DNA of 52,573 bases, taken from NCBI GenBank assembly GCA_016342325.1, contig JAEINR010000038.1, forward strand, positions 1 to 52,573, read 5' to 3'. How positions within the stretch are numbered: position 1 is the stretch's first letter; every line of letters begins with the position of its first letter. The notes below the pieces were generated by a model, which saw only the letters and a list, made by a program, of their open reading frames with translations, had not been told where the DNA came from and ran no database searches. This document shows, piece by piece, positions 44,967-52,573 of the stretch. The stretch is from Desulfobacterium sp. Lineage in GTDB: Bacteria > Desulfobacterota > Desulfobacteria > Desulfobacterales > Desulfobacteraceae. A program made the translations under genes and the position numbers.

Positions 44967-45695
44967 ATGATTCGGTTTAATAAAGTTAACAAATGGTATG
45001 GTCCTTTCCATGTTCTTCAGGATATTGATTTCCATGTCCCGCCTGGCGGTGTCAGTGTGGTATGCGGTCCCAGCGGCTCCGGTAAAAGCACCTTGATTCG
45101 CTGTATCAACAAGCTGGAACCCATTGATGACGGTGAAATAATCGTTGATGGGATGAAGGTCCATGATCCCCTGACCAACCTGACCCGTCTCAGGACCGAA
45201 GCCGGTTTCGTGTTCCAGCAATTCAATCTCTACCCCCACATGACCGTGCTCGAGAACATAACCCTTGCACCCCTCAAAGTAAGGAAGCATTCCAAGGGCG
45301 AAGCCAGGGATATCGCCATGGCTCTCCTTGAAAAGGTCGGGATCCATGACAAGGCCGAGTCCTATCCTTCCCAACTGTCCGGTGGCCAGCAACAGCGGGT
45401 GGCCATTGCAAGGGGCCTTGCAATGCAGCCCAAGATAATGCTGTTTGACGAACCCACCTCGGCCCTTGATCCGGAAATGATCAACGAAGTGCTCGATGTC
45501 ATGCGAAATCTGGCCAGGGAGGGGATGACCATGATCGTGGTTACCCATGAGATGGGATTTGCCCGGGAAGTTGCCAATGAGGTGGTTTTCATGGACTCCG
45601 GAATCATTGTTGAGACAAATTCCCCGGAGGAATTTTTCAATCATCCCGAAAATGAACGGACCCAACAGTTTCTCAGCAAGATCCTTTCCCACTGA
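44967..45695 (+). CDS. glnQ: Amino-acid ABC importer ATPase
   Basis: 242 residues of the GlnQ/HisP type. Walker [11 protein letters not shown]-loop [12 protein letters not shown], signature [16 protein letters not shown], Walker [15 protein letters not shown] and H-loop [13 protein letters not shown] are all canonical. It powers import of polar amino acids with the binding protein and fused permease that follow. The gene symbol indicates the family; glutamine specificity is not shown. Its last codons lie in the first unit of a threefold ~37-bp repeat. Confidence 0.9.
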   Translation: MIRFNKVNKWYGPFHVLQDIDFHVPPGGVSVVCGPSGSGKSTLIRCINKLEPIDDGEIIVDGMKVHDPLTNLTRLRTEAGFVFQQFNLYPHMTVLENITLAPLKVRKHSKGEARDIAMALLEKVGIHDKAESYPSQLSGGQQQRVAIARGLAMQPKIMLFDEPTSALDPEMINEVLDVMRNLAREGMTMIVVTHEMGFAREVANEVVFMDSGIIVETNSPEEFFNHPENERTQQFLSKILSH

Positions 45696-45790
45696 TGTAT
45701 AGGGGAAGTCAAAGTGAAAAACTTTCCTAATGATGGCTTGGGGTGGCTAAGCAAAAACCTTTCCCACTGATGTCCAGGGGGAGATAGATA
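45683..45790 (+). repeat. Triplicated ~37-bp spacer between ATPase and binding-protein genes
   Basis: CCTTTCCCACTGATGT occurs at 45683-45698 and exactly again at 45758-45773 (75-bp offset); between them, at 45722, a diverged unit begins CTTTCCTAATGATGGCTTGG. The three units are thus about 37 bp apart, each with a G-rich AGGGG end. The first contains the ATPase stop codon, so the array arose by duplication of the gene end. Confidence 0.7.
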
Positions 45791-45855
45791 GTATCCGTCG
45801 GAGAGACCTTGGTTTGTTCGACACTTACAAAAACACCATAAAAGGAGATGATTTA

Positions 45856-46707
45856 ATGCGCATGACAAGAAAAGTTGTATTGCTCTTAATTTTGATTTCT
45901 ACGCTGTTTTTTGCAGGCACCTCGTTTGCCGGCCCAGTGTTTGATCGTGTCAAAGAGACCGGCGTCGTGAATATCGGACTTCAGTTCAACAGTATTCCGG
46001 CGGCTTTTTACAATGCCAAGAACCAGTGGGTTGGATTTGATGTTGATGTGGCAGCGGAAGTTGTAAAGCATCTTACTCCTTATTTGGGAAAAGAGCTTCA
46101 GCTAAAGAAAGTTAAGGTGAACAACAAGACCCGGATCTCCTTTTTGACATCGGGCCGAATCGATATCAGTACCTCCAACATGACCCACAAGCGGGAGAGG
46201 GACAAGTCCATTGATTTCTCCATCACCTATTTCTTTGATGGTCAGAAAGTCATGGTCAAGAAAGGAAAATATGCCGAGCACAAGGATCTTGTTGGAAAGC
46301 GGGCCTGTGCCATGCAGGGTACCACCAGTGAGAAAAACCTTGCCAACCTCTTTAAATCCCTTGGGGACACAGAGACCGACAAGAATATCGTAAGTTACCA
46401 GACCGCTGCCGACTGTTTTCTTGCTTTGAGCCAGGGTAAGGTAGAAGCATGGTCAACGGACAGCACCATCCTTCTTGGTTATGCTGCGAAAATGCCCGGC
46501 AAATTTGAGATTATCGGCGATTTTATCAGCAATGAGCCCTACGGAATGGGACTTCCCCAGGACGACAGTGCATGGCGGGACGCCATCAACTTCGCCCTCC
46601 AGGACATGTGGAACGACGGTACATACCATGCCGTTTACAACAAATGGTATGGTCCTGACACAGATTACTATTTCCCCTTGACCGAGCAGATCGAAATGTG
46701 GCCATAG
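45856..46707 (+). CDS. Amino-acid ABC importer substrate-binding protein
   Basis: 283 residues, family 3 solute-binding protein. Signal peptide ~1-25 (VVLLLILISTLFFAGTSFAG). Typical motifs: GVVNIGLQFNSIPAAFYN, WVGFDVDVAAEVVKHL, RIDISTSNMTHKRERDKSID, GKRACAMQGTTSEKNL. AAGGAG precedes ATG 45856; the longer frame from 45814 is not used. Located in the periplasm, it delivers a polar or acidic amino acid to the fused permease. A hairpin follows, which would raise its level relative to the permease. Confidence 0.92.
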   Translation: MRMTRKVVLLLILISTLFFAGTSFAGPVFDRVKETGVVNIGLQFNSIPAAFYNAKNQWVGFDVDVAAEVVKHLTPYLGKELQLKKVKVNNKTRISFLTSGRIDISTSNMTHKRERDKSIDFSITYFFDGQKVMVKKGKYAEHKDLVGKRACAMQGTTSEKNLANLFKSLGDTETDKNIVSYQTAADCFLALSQGKVEAWSTDSTILLGYAAKMPGKFEIIGDFISNEPYGMGLPQDDSAWRDAINFALQDMWNDGTYHAVYNKWYGPDTDYYFPLTEQIEMWP

Positions 46708-46741
46708 GGAGCTCGAGCTAGTCTGAGTTTCCAGTTGTTTT

Positions 46742-46774
46742 GCGGGACTGCCCCGGGGCAGTCCCGCTCTTTGT
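46742..46774 (+). terminator. Intra-operon hairpin after binding-protein gene
   Basis: GCGGGACTGCCCC/GGGGCAGTCCCGC (46742-46767), a perfect 26-bp palindrome followed by TCTTTGT. As a partial terminator or mRNA stabiliser it would make the binding protein more abundant than the permease. Confidence 0.78.
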
Positions 46775-46815
46775 CCGATTGATATATCTATTGACTCATT
46801 TTTAAGGTAATCTCC

Positions 46816-48612
46816 ATGGGAAGTGCTTCTGTAAAAGGAGAGGGCTCGGCGAACTGTATCTACTTGTTAAAGCAGTGCGGCGTCGTCGTTGGACTGGCTC
46901 TGATCATTTATCTCATTTTCAGCAATGCTGATATGGGGTATGATTTTCATTGGGCCGTGATCTATGAAAAGAATCAGACCTATAAGGAAATCTTCGGGTT
47001 ATGGCTCCTTCGCGGGCTGTTGCTGACCATCAAGATTTCGGTCATCTCCGGGCTTTTTGCCCTGGGTCTGGGAACCATCTTTGGAATAGGAAGGCTCTCT
47101 GCGTTCAAGCCCTTTAACTGGCTTGCAACCTGTTATGTGGAGCTATTCAGAAACACCCCCCTTCTTGTGCAGATGTTTTTCTGGTATTTTGCATTCCCTT
47201 TAATGCTGCCGGACCCCTGGGTCTCCTTTCTCAACACGCATAATTTTGAATTTGCCGCATCCGTCATCGGGCTCTCCATTTATACGGGTGCCTATATTGC
47301 CGAGATCGTGCGGGCAGGAATTCAGTCCGTACCCAAGGGGCATACGGAAGCGGCCGTGGCGTCCGGGCTTTCAACCGTGCAGACCCTGCGCCATGTGATT
47401 CTTCCCCAGGCCTTTCGAGTGATCATTCCGCCCCTTGGCAGTGAATTTTTGAACAACATGAAAAACTCCTCCCTTGCCATGACCATCGGGGTCGCAGAGT
47501 TGTGCTGGCAGTTCCAGCAGATCGAATCCTTTACCTTTAAGGGATTTGAAGCAACCACCGCGGCAAGTGCCATCTATCTTGCGCTGTCCCTGTCAATTAG
47601 CCTTGTCATGAACTCCGTGGGCCGTCACCTCAAGATCGGACCGGCAAAGAAGCTCAACCTCTTTGACATATTTTTAAGTAAAATGGTCGTCCCTGTTCTT
47701 TTCCTGATCCGGATTCTGCCCGGGGCCATGCAGTATTTTACCCAGAAACTCCGGACCCAGACCGATGAGGAAAAAGAGCTTTCAGCAACGGTCTCCCCGT
47801 TACAGCTTTTTCTCAACCGGGTTTTTGTGTTTCTGACCATGACGTTCAAGGGCATATTACTTGCCGTCATTATCTCCATTCTGGTGCTTTCTGTCAAAGG
47901 GTTGATCAATTTCAACTGGGGCGTCATTAAAGACAATTTTCTCCCGTTGCTTATCTGGATCTATCCTGCGGGCGCTGAGACCGGTGAGTTCTTTAACGGA
48001 TTGGGCGGTCTTTCTATCAGTTTCCTCATGGCCGTGATCTCGATTTCCGTCAGTTTTTTCATCGGCCTTGCCGTCGGCATTGCACGGTTGTCAAAAAATC
48101 CCTACATCAACACCCCCGCAGTACTCTATATCGAGATCATCCGAGGCAACCCCCTTATTCTGGTGATCTTTTGGGTTTACTTTTTTTCTCCCATCATCAC
48201 CGGCATGGACATCAATGTCTTCTGGAGCGCAACCCTTGCCTTTATCATCTTTTCCGGCGCCTATATTGCCGAAATCGTGAGGGCGGGCATCCAGGCCATC
48301 CCGCCGGGCCAGACTGAGGCGGCAAAGGCATCCGGGCTTTCTGGGTATCAGACCATGCGCCATATTGTTCTGCCCCAGGCCCTTAAGTTGATGATTCCAG
48401 CTATTGTGGGGCAGTTTATCACTATTTTCAAGGATACCTCCCTTGCCTATATCATCGGCGTATTCGAGCTGACCACCGTTTCCCAGACCATCAGCAGCAG
48501 ACTGATGATCTATCCCTTTGAGTTCTATATCACCATCGGGTTCCTCTACTTTGCTTGCTGTTACAGCATGAGCCTTGTGGCAAGGAAACTTGAACGGAAA
48601 TATGCCGATTAA
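46816..48612 (+). CDS. Amino-acid ABC permease, two domains fused
   Basis: 598 residues holding two complete HisM/GltJK-type permease domains. Each has its own EAA coupling loop: EAAVASGLSTVQTLRHVILP (~176-195) and EAAKASGLSGYQTMRHIVLP (~497-516). Each half has its own five or so transmembrane helices; the first is preceded by an extra N-terminal helix and a periplasmic loop. In most bacteria these are two proteins forming a heterodimer; here they are one chain joined by a charged ~80-residue linker region (~275-340). Works with the ATPase and binding protein just upstream. Confidence 0.9.
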   Translation: MGSASVKGEGSANCIYLLKQCGVVVGLALIIYLIFSNADMGYDFHWAVIYEKNQTYKEIFGLWLLRGLLLTIKISVISGLFALGLGTIFGIGRLSAFKPFNWLATCYVELFRNTPLLVQMFFWYFAFPLMLPDPWVSFLNTHNFEFAASVIGLSIYTGAYIAEIVRAGIQSVPKGHTEAAVASGLSTVQTLRHVILPQAFRVIIPPLGSEFLNNMKNSSLAMTIGVAELCWQFQQIESFTFKGFEATTAASAIYLALSLSISLVMNSVGRHLKIGPAKKLNLFDIFLSKMVVPVLFLIRILPGAMQYFTQKLRTQTDEEKELSATVSPLQLFLNRVFVFLTMTFKGILLAVIISILVLSVKGLINFNWGVIKDNFLPLLIWIYPAGAETGEFFNGLGGLSISFLMAVISISVSFFIGLAVGIARLSKNPYINTPAVLYIEIIRGNPLILVIFWVYFFSPIITGMDINVFWSATLAFIIFSGAYIAEIVRAGIQAIPPGQTEAAKASGLSGYQTMRHIVLPQALKLMIPAIVGQFITIFKDTSLAYIIGVFELTTVSQTISSRLMIYPFEFYITIGFLYFACCYSMSLVARKLERKYAD

Positions 48613-48635
48613 CCATGGTGGGGGAGCGCCTTGTT

Positions 48636-49115
48636 ATGGCTGATTTGATCCTGTTTTCCGATGGAAGTGTGAATCCCCATTCCCATATCGGATATGGGGC
48701 TTACCTGGCTGTGTCTGAACCCGGGCATTCCCTGGATTCCCTGGTGACAAGGGTGGAGGTGAAAAAATTTGAGCAGACCTCTTCAACAAAACTGGAATTG
48801 CAGACCCTGTTATGGGCCTTGGGCGATATCCCGGCATCAGGGCGAAGGGTTATTGCCTATACGGATTCCCAGAATATCATTGGTTTGCCGGGACGGCGGG
48901 AACGGTTTGAGCGGAACGATTATCGGTCAAAGAAAAATAAGCGCCTCAGCAATTCTGAGCTGTATCAGCAATTTTACAGAATGACCGATGGGCTGGACTG
49001 TGAATTTGTTAAAGTGCGTGGGCATAAGGTGTCCGGTCAAAAGGATGAAATTGACAGGCTTTTCACCCTTGTGGACAGGGCCTCAAGAAATGCCCTGAGG
49101 CAAGGAGACCTGTGA
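48636..49115 (+). CDS. Ribonuclease H-like protein
   Basis: 159 residues of the RNase H type I fold with the DEDD set: Asp in LILFSDGSVNP, Glu in SSTKLELQTLLWAL, Asp in VIAYTDSQNI and Asp in FTLVDRASR. It lacks the basic handle of E. coli RnhA and has a short insertion, so it is a divergent member, perhaps not the housekeeping enzyme. GGGGGAG favours ATG 48636 over 48615. Possibly read through from the permease gene 23 bp upstream. Confidence 0.8.
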   Translation: MADLILFSDGSVNPHSHIGYGAYLAVSEPGHSLDSLVTRVEVKKFEQTSSTKLELQTLLWALGDIPASGRRVIAYTDSQNIIGLPGRRERFERNDYRSKKNKRLSNSELYQQFYRMTDGLDCEFVKVRGHKVSGQKDEIDRLFTLVDRASRNALRQGDL

Positions 49116-49119
49116 TCAA

Positions 49120-50112
49120 CTAGTCAATCATTGTTGCTTTTAAAACAATTTCTTCCGGCAGCCTGATGTTATGTTTTCTCAATTGGGATTTACTGAATAG
49201 AAACTTGCCCTTTTCCCCATGGATGACCTGAATTTTATTGGGGGGTATGCCGGTTAGAATTTTATTGGCCATCTCTGCGGCAGCCTGCCCTTGTGTTTTA
49301 CCCAAAAGCGTCAGGCCGCCGATGGCCTTTCCCGGGCCCACTGCAAAATCCCAGAATGCAAAAGGCGGAATGGGCGTGTTTTCCGACGTCCAGTAAAGAA
49401 CGCTTTCAGCATTAATGTGCGTGTTTTTCTTATCTACAATGGTATGGTATAGTCCGATAATCATGGCATCATATCCATCATTTTCAGCTTCTTCAACGGT
49501 TTTCTGCCAGGTCTCCCAGGATCCGATCCGTTTCAAATGAATGTCGATATTACTGATTCTCATTTTTTCTTGTCCGTAGAATGTTTCCTCAAAGGTAACC
49601 CTTGATGTTTCCCCGGAATCAAATAAAACCAGAACCCTTTTTAATTTTATAATTTTCCTCATTTCAACGATGGATCTTTTCAGCAGGGGCCTTTCAAGGA
49701 CACCGGTAATGTTGGCTGATGACGTAACGCCATAGGTTCTCGGGTTGTTGTTGATTCCTAAATATACGACAGGGGTGTCCACCGTGGCAAACCTGGGACC
49801 TAAATATTTCAACGCATTATCATCCCCAAGAAAAACAAGATCCGGTTTTTTTTCAAGATAAAATGCCCAGCCTTTCAGGGCGCTTTTTTCATATTCTGAT
49901 TCAGGAATTCGCTTGGTATCCATTTGAAATATGTGAAACACGCAATTTCCCGGCATGTTTTCCTTGATGCCCTGGATGTAACTTTCGTCCCAGGGATATT
50001 CACTGTGGTAGCTTTCAATGATCAGGATGGATGGGCTTCCGGATATTGCAACGCTGTTAAACAAGAACAAAAAAATGATGGGCAACAAAAGATAAAAGGA
50101 AATTGTTTTCAT
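49120..50112 (-). CDS. ABC substrate-binding-like periplasmic protein
   Basis: 330 residues with a signal peptide (~1-25) and an ABC_sub_bind-type fold (relatives of the TrpX/YtlA group). It shares with the sensor region of the hybrid kinase at 40834 the patterns ESYHSEYPWDESYIQGI, GDDNALKYLG, PVVYLGIN and ITGVLERP. No permease or ATPase gene is next to it. It may be a periplasmic ligand-binder or a detached sensor for a kinase. It is convergent with the RNase H gene, 4 bp apart. Confidence 0.82.
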   Translation of the reverse strand: MKTISFYLLLPIIFLFLFNSVAISGSPSILIIESYHSEYPWDESYIQGIKENMPGNCVFHIFQMDTKRIPESEYEKSALKGWAFYLEKKPDLVFLGDDNALKYLGPRFATVDTPVVYLGINNNPRTYGVTSSANITGVLERPLLKRSIVEMRKIIKLKRVLVLFDSGETSRVTFEETFYGQEKMRISNIDIHLKRIGSWETWQKTVEEAENDGYDAMIIGLYHTIVDKKNTHINAESVLYWTSENTPIPPFAFWDFAVGPGKAIGGLTLLGKTQGQAAAEMANKILTGIPPNKIQVIHGEKGKFLFSKSQLRKHNIRLPEEIVLKATMID

Positions 50113-50208
50113 GACGTCTCCTTATCAACAGGCCAATCCCTGAATTTCAATATGTTCTATATCGGTTTTTCGCGACAGACGCGACAGGCTTGTTAATAAA
50201 TAGCATAA

Positions 50209-51675
50209 TTATCCCGCTCTGTGAATCTTTTCCCGGAGCTGTTTATACTCTGTCAGGGCCCACATGGCACGGGCGGCCCGTTCCGGGCTTGGCAGGATCA
50301 CCATGTCCGCATCCTGGAGCGCCTGGATGAGCATGGAGTCGTTTCGGGTCAGGAAGGAATAGCCGATGATCGGTTTGGGGCTGTTCTTCTGCAGATTTGC
50401 CATGGCGTGGGCCTGTTGGGTGATGAGGGTGTTGGCCTGTTCTTCTACCTGGTCTTCAGGCACCCCCATCCCCTTTAACGCCACCTGGATCATGCCGGTT
50501 GAGGCTAGGAAATAGACCAGGAGCCCATCCGTGTTTTCATCCGCCAGCAGTATCCCGGGGATGGTTTGAAAGAAATCCAATGGATTTTTCGTAAAGGTCA
50601 GGTCCACCGGGTTTGCCACACTGCCCGTGTGGGGGACAAAGGGTTTTAGCTTATCAAGGGTGTCCGGGGACAGGGATGGCAGCTTGATCCCATTGCGGCC
50701 GCAGGCATCGGCAGCCACGGCTCCCGGGCCTCCGGAATGGGTCTGGATGATGACCCGGTTGCCCGGGGCAGGGGGGGAGGCACCCAGGGCATAGCAGAAA
50801 TCAAACATCTCTTCAATGGACCGGGCCCGGATAATGCCGCTCTGGCGAAACACGCCGTTGTACAGGGGGTCTGGCCCGGCAAGGGCGCCTGTATGGGATA
50901 ACCCGGCCTTTCCACCTTCTTCCGATCCCCCCACATAAAAGGCCACAATGGGCTTGTGGGGAATGATGGCCCTGGCGGCCTCGATAAAGGCGCGTCCCCG
51001 TCTTATGGATTCGATATAGAGGGCAATGACCTTTGTGTGGGGGCAGGCACCCAGGTATTCCATGCAGTCGACAATGTCGACGCTGGCTTCGTTGCCCACA
51101 CTGAACCCCGTGCTGAAACCGATACCCAATCGGGCCAGGTAGGAGAACATCTGGGTGATAAAGCTACCGCTTTGGGAGGCCATGCCGATAAACCCCTTGG
51201 ATGCGTCATAGGGTAAAAAGGTGGCATTGAGGTTCAGATGGGAATTGACCACGCCGATACAGTTGGGACCGAGAAAGCGGATGCCGTACTTGTCGGCAAT
51301 GGCGGTCAGCTTGTTCTGCAGTGCTTTACCGTCGCCGCCCACCTCGTTGAATCCTGCGGAAACGATGATGGCATGGCGGATCCCCTTTTGGCCGCAGGCC
51401 TCCAGGGTCTGGCAGACAATCTTGGTGGGGAGCACGATAAATGCCAGGTCCGGGGTGTTGTCAAGGTCCGAGACCTGTTTAAAGGCCTGGATGCCCTGCA
51501 CCGTCTCCTCCCTGGGATGGATGGGGTAGAGGGTTCCCTTGTAGCCAAAAGACAGTATGGATCCCATGATGCCGGTTCCCATGGCGGTAAAGTTGTTTGA
51601 GGCACCGAAAAAGGCGATGCTCCGGGGATTTGCAATGGGGTAGATCACGCTTTCTTCTATGGATGACGGTATCAT
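50209..51675 (-). CDS. ADP-forming acyl-CoA synthetase, alpha (CoA-binding) subunit
   Basis: About 488 residues from ATG 51675 (the frame extends to 51699; TTAGGA fits the later start). CoA-binding Rossmann domain: NPRSIAFFGASNNFTAMGTG; succinyl-CoA-ligase-like domains follow with the ligand GPNCIGVVNSH and, near residue 262, the phosphohistidine in GLSHTGALAG. It makes ATP from acyl-CoA (or the reverse) together with the beta subunit encoded just upstream. Its exact acid, acetate, phenylacetate or other, cannot be read. Confidence 0.9.
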   Translation of the reverse strand: MIPSSIEESVIYPIANPRSIAFFGASNNFTAMGTGIMGSILSFGYKGTLYPIHPREETVQGIQAFKQVSDLDNTPDLAFIVLPTKIVCQTLEACGQKGIRHAIIVSAGFNEVGGDGKALQNKLTAIADKYGIRFLGPNCIGVVNSHLNLNATFLPYDASKGFIGMASQSGSFITQMFSYLARLGIGFSTGFSVGNEASVDIVDCMEYLGACPHTKVIALYIESIRRGRAFIEAARAIIPHKPIVAFYVGGSEEGGKAGLSHTGALAGPDPLYNGVFRQSGIIRARSIEEMFDFCYALGASPPAPGNRVIIQTHSGGPGAVAADACGRNGIKLPSLSPDTLDKLKPFVPHTGSVANPVDLTFTKNPLDFFQTIPGILLADENTDGLLVYFLASTGMIQVALKGMGVPEDQVEEQANTLITQQAHAMANLQKNSPKPIIGYSFLTRNDSMLIQALQDADMVILPSPERAARAMWALTEYKQLREKIHRAG

Positions 51676-51687
51676 TTTATGGTTTCC

Positions 51688-51768
51688 TAACCTGGACAAG
51701 CCAGAACCAAAGAAAAATTTGATTCCCTTGCCAAAGTAACGAGAAAATTAGAGCTAAGAAGCTAAAAT
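51688..51768 (+). repeat. Dispersed repeat R1, copy C
   Basis: Begins TAACCTGGACAAGCCAGAAC and ends TAGAGCTAAGAAGCTAAAA. It fills the gap between the beta and alpha genes; the CTA that is the TAG stop of the beta gene (51762-51764) lies in its terminal GCTAAA. The minus-strand TTAGG ribosome-binding site of the alpha gene lies at its other edge. Confidence 0.8.
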
Positions 51769-52430
51769 ACGACCAAGGCATCCACGGCGGTGACGCGGCC
51801 CTGGGCATCGATGATCAAGGGGTTGATGTCTATTTCTGAGATCTCCGGGTGTTTAAGCGCCATGGTGGAGACGGCCACAAGGGAATCGCAGATGGTTTCC
51901 AAATCTGCTTTTTCCTGTCCCCGGAACAGGCCCAGCATGGCCTTTGATCGTAACTCTTCAATCATGTCCATGGCTTCCATGGGGTCAAAGGGGGCGACCC
52001 GGAATACGGCGTCCTTGAATATCTCCGTTGCGATTCCCCCCAGCCCCAGCATGACACAGGGCCCAAACTGGGGATCCCGGGTGAGCCCCATCACCAACTC
52101 CCGCTGACCCTGGATGGTCTCCTGGACAAGGATGCCGTCGATCTCGACATCAACGGCACCGGTGATGTCATGGAAGGCCTGTTGAACCTCCCTTGGAGAA
52201 TTGAGGTTGAACCGGATGCAGCCTTTTTCGCTCTTGTGCATCAGATAGGGAGAGCAGGCCTTTAATACAACGGGATAACCAATGCCATCGGCTGCTGCCA
52301 CCGCCTCTTTGGCGCCATGGGTGAGTTTTTCCCGGGTCGTTGGAATTCCGTAAGCCGTCAGCACGGCCTTTGACTGATGTTCCGAAAGTGCGGGCACGCC
52401 CCGCTCCAAAGCGGTTTGAATGACTTCCAT
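51762..52430 (-). CDS. ADP-forming acyl-CoA synthetase, beta (ATP-grasp) subunit
   Basis: 222 residues of the ATP-grasp-5 type: VLTAYGIPTTREKL, GYPVVLKACSPYLMHKSEKG, VMGLTRDPQFGPCVMLGLGG and the C-terminal ISEIDINPLIIDAQG with metal-binding Glu/Asn. It is transcribed before the alpha gene (87 bp apart). AAGGGGA precedes the ATG. Two separate chains, as in archaeal ACD, rather than one fused protein. The stop codon is supplied by repeat R1 copy C, so its last residues may have been altered when the element arrived. Confidence 0.9.
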   Translation of the reverse strand: MEVIQTALERGVPALSEHQSKAVLTAYGIPTTREKLTHGAKEAVAAADGIGYPVVLKACSPYLMHKSEKGCIRFNLNSPREVQQAFHDITGAVDVEIDGILVQETIQGQRELVMGLTRDPQFGPCVMLGLGGIATEIFKDAVFRVAPFDPMEAMDMIEELRSKAMLGLFRGQEKADLETICDSLVAVSTMALKHPEISEIDINPLIIDAQGRVTAVDALVVF

Positions 52431-52442
52431 TGTTTCCCCTTT

Positions 52443-52504
52443 TAGTGCCGGTCAAATGACGTGATACCAACCCACCATTATTAATTGGTAGCGGTATCAA
52501 TTGG
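52443..52504 (+). repeat. Dispersed repeat R2, copy 2
   Basis: TAGTGCCGGTCAAATGACGT at the start, GCGGTATCAATTGG at the end; GATACC and GGTATC pair. Matches the copy at 39507-39570 over its first 30 bases (two differences) and last 12. It lies just before the beta-subunit gene (upstream on the minus strand). The 69 bases to the window end show nothing else. Confidence 0.78.
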
Positions 52505-52573
52505 GTGCGGCTCTTTTGCAACATGCCTGACAACAGTTTTTAGTAGTCATACATATTCCTCATTTTTTTTTAT

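Noticed and set aside
1-52573. CRISPR arrays, tRNA or rRNA genes
   Set aside because: No regularly spaced identical repeats and no tRNA/rRNA signatures were seen on either strand.

Overview
The window reads as ordinary chromosome of a free-living anaerobic Gram-negative bacterium. My best guess is a sulfate-reducing member of the Desulfobacterales (Desulfobacterota), inferred from gene content: a class II ketol-acid reductoisomerase beside IlvY, two old-yellow-enzyme reductases, a split ADP-forming acyl-CoA synthetase, a FadL/TodX outer-membrane porin, a GlpX fructose bisphosphatase, a PAS/GAF-rich hybrid kinase and a DUF2868/DUF3482 GTPase pair. Lipoprotein signals and a beta-barrel porin show an outer membrane. 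I saw no rRNA, tRNA, CRISPR array, transposase or prophage module.

Layout. 0.1-3.5 kb: an AraC regulator, a MACPF (perforin-like) protein fused to a four-blade hemopexin propeller, and a DUF697 membrane protein. 3.5-7.6 kb: divergent ilvY/ilvC with an operator-like intergenic region and a strong terminator, then a ModF-like twin ATPase. 7.7-11 kb: a TetR repressor and two OYE-family flavin reductases; the same 13-bp operator lies before the repressor and before the first reductase. 11-15.3 kb: a two-component pair, then a MocR-type regulator divergent from an aminotransferase. 15.3-24.2 kb is the most accessory part: a small membrane protein, an M20 lipoprotein amidohydrolase coupled to a frameshifted gene, a secreted phosphatidylserine-decarboxylase-like enzyme with a cPLA2/patatin-like lipase, GNAT and VOC genes, a relic of an MFS gene, and a metalloprotease-like lipoprotein. 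24.2-27.4 kb: MFS, PFL/DUF711 and ACT genes as a likely operon. 27.6-36.6 kb: a membrane protein coupled to a DHH-CBS phosphoesterase, an OleC-like AMP-ligase, the DUF2868/DUF3482 pair, a one-TM protein, and an S24-type repressor. 36.7-40.6 kb: glpX, fadL-type porin and an aldo/keto reductase. 40.8-50.1 kb: a 1338-residue hybrid kinase whose sensor is an ABC substrate-binding domain, a polar amino-acid ABC importer (ATPase, binding protein, and two permeases fused in one chain), RNase H, and a free-standing protein of the same substrate-binding family. 50.2-52.4 kb: the split acyl-CoA synthetase.

The least explained signals are: (1) the MACPF-hemopexin/DUF697 locus; (2) two families of short dispersed intergenic repeats (three copies of an ~70-85 bp element, two of a ~63 bp element), some of which supply a stop codon or ribosome-binding site to neighbouring genes; (3) a gene split by one missing base in an A7 run at a heptamer compatible with -1 slippage; (4) the lipase plus secreted decarboxylase pair; and (5) a triplicated ~37-bp spacer inside the ABC-importer operon. 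All functional statements come from reading motifs by eye; no database search was run.
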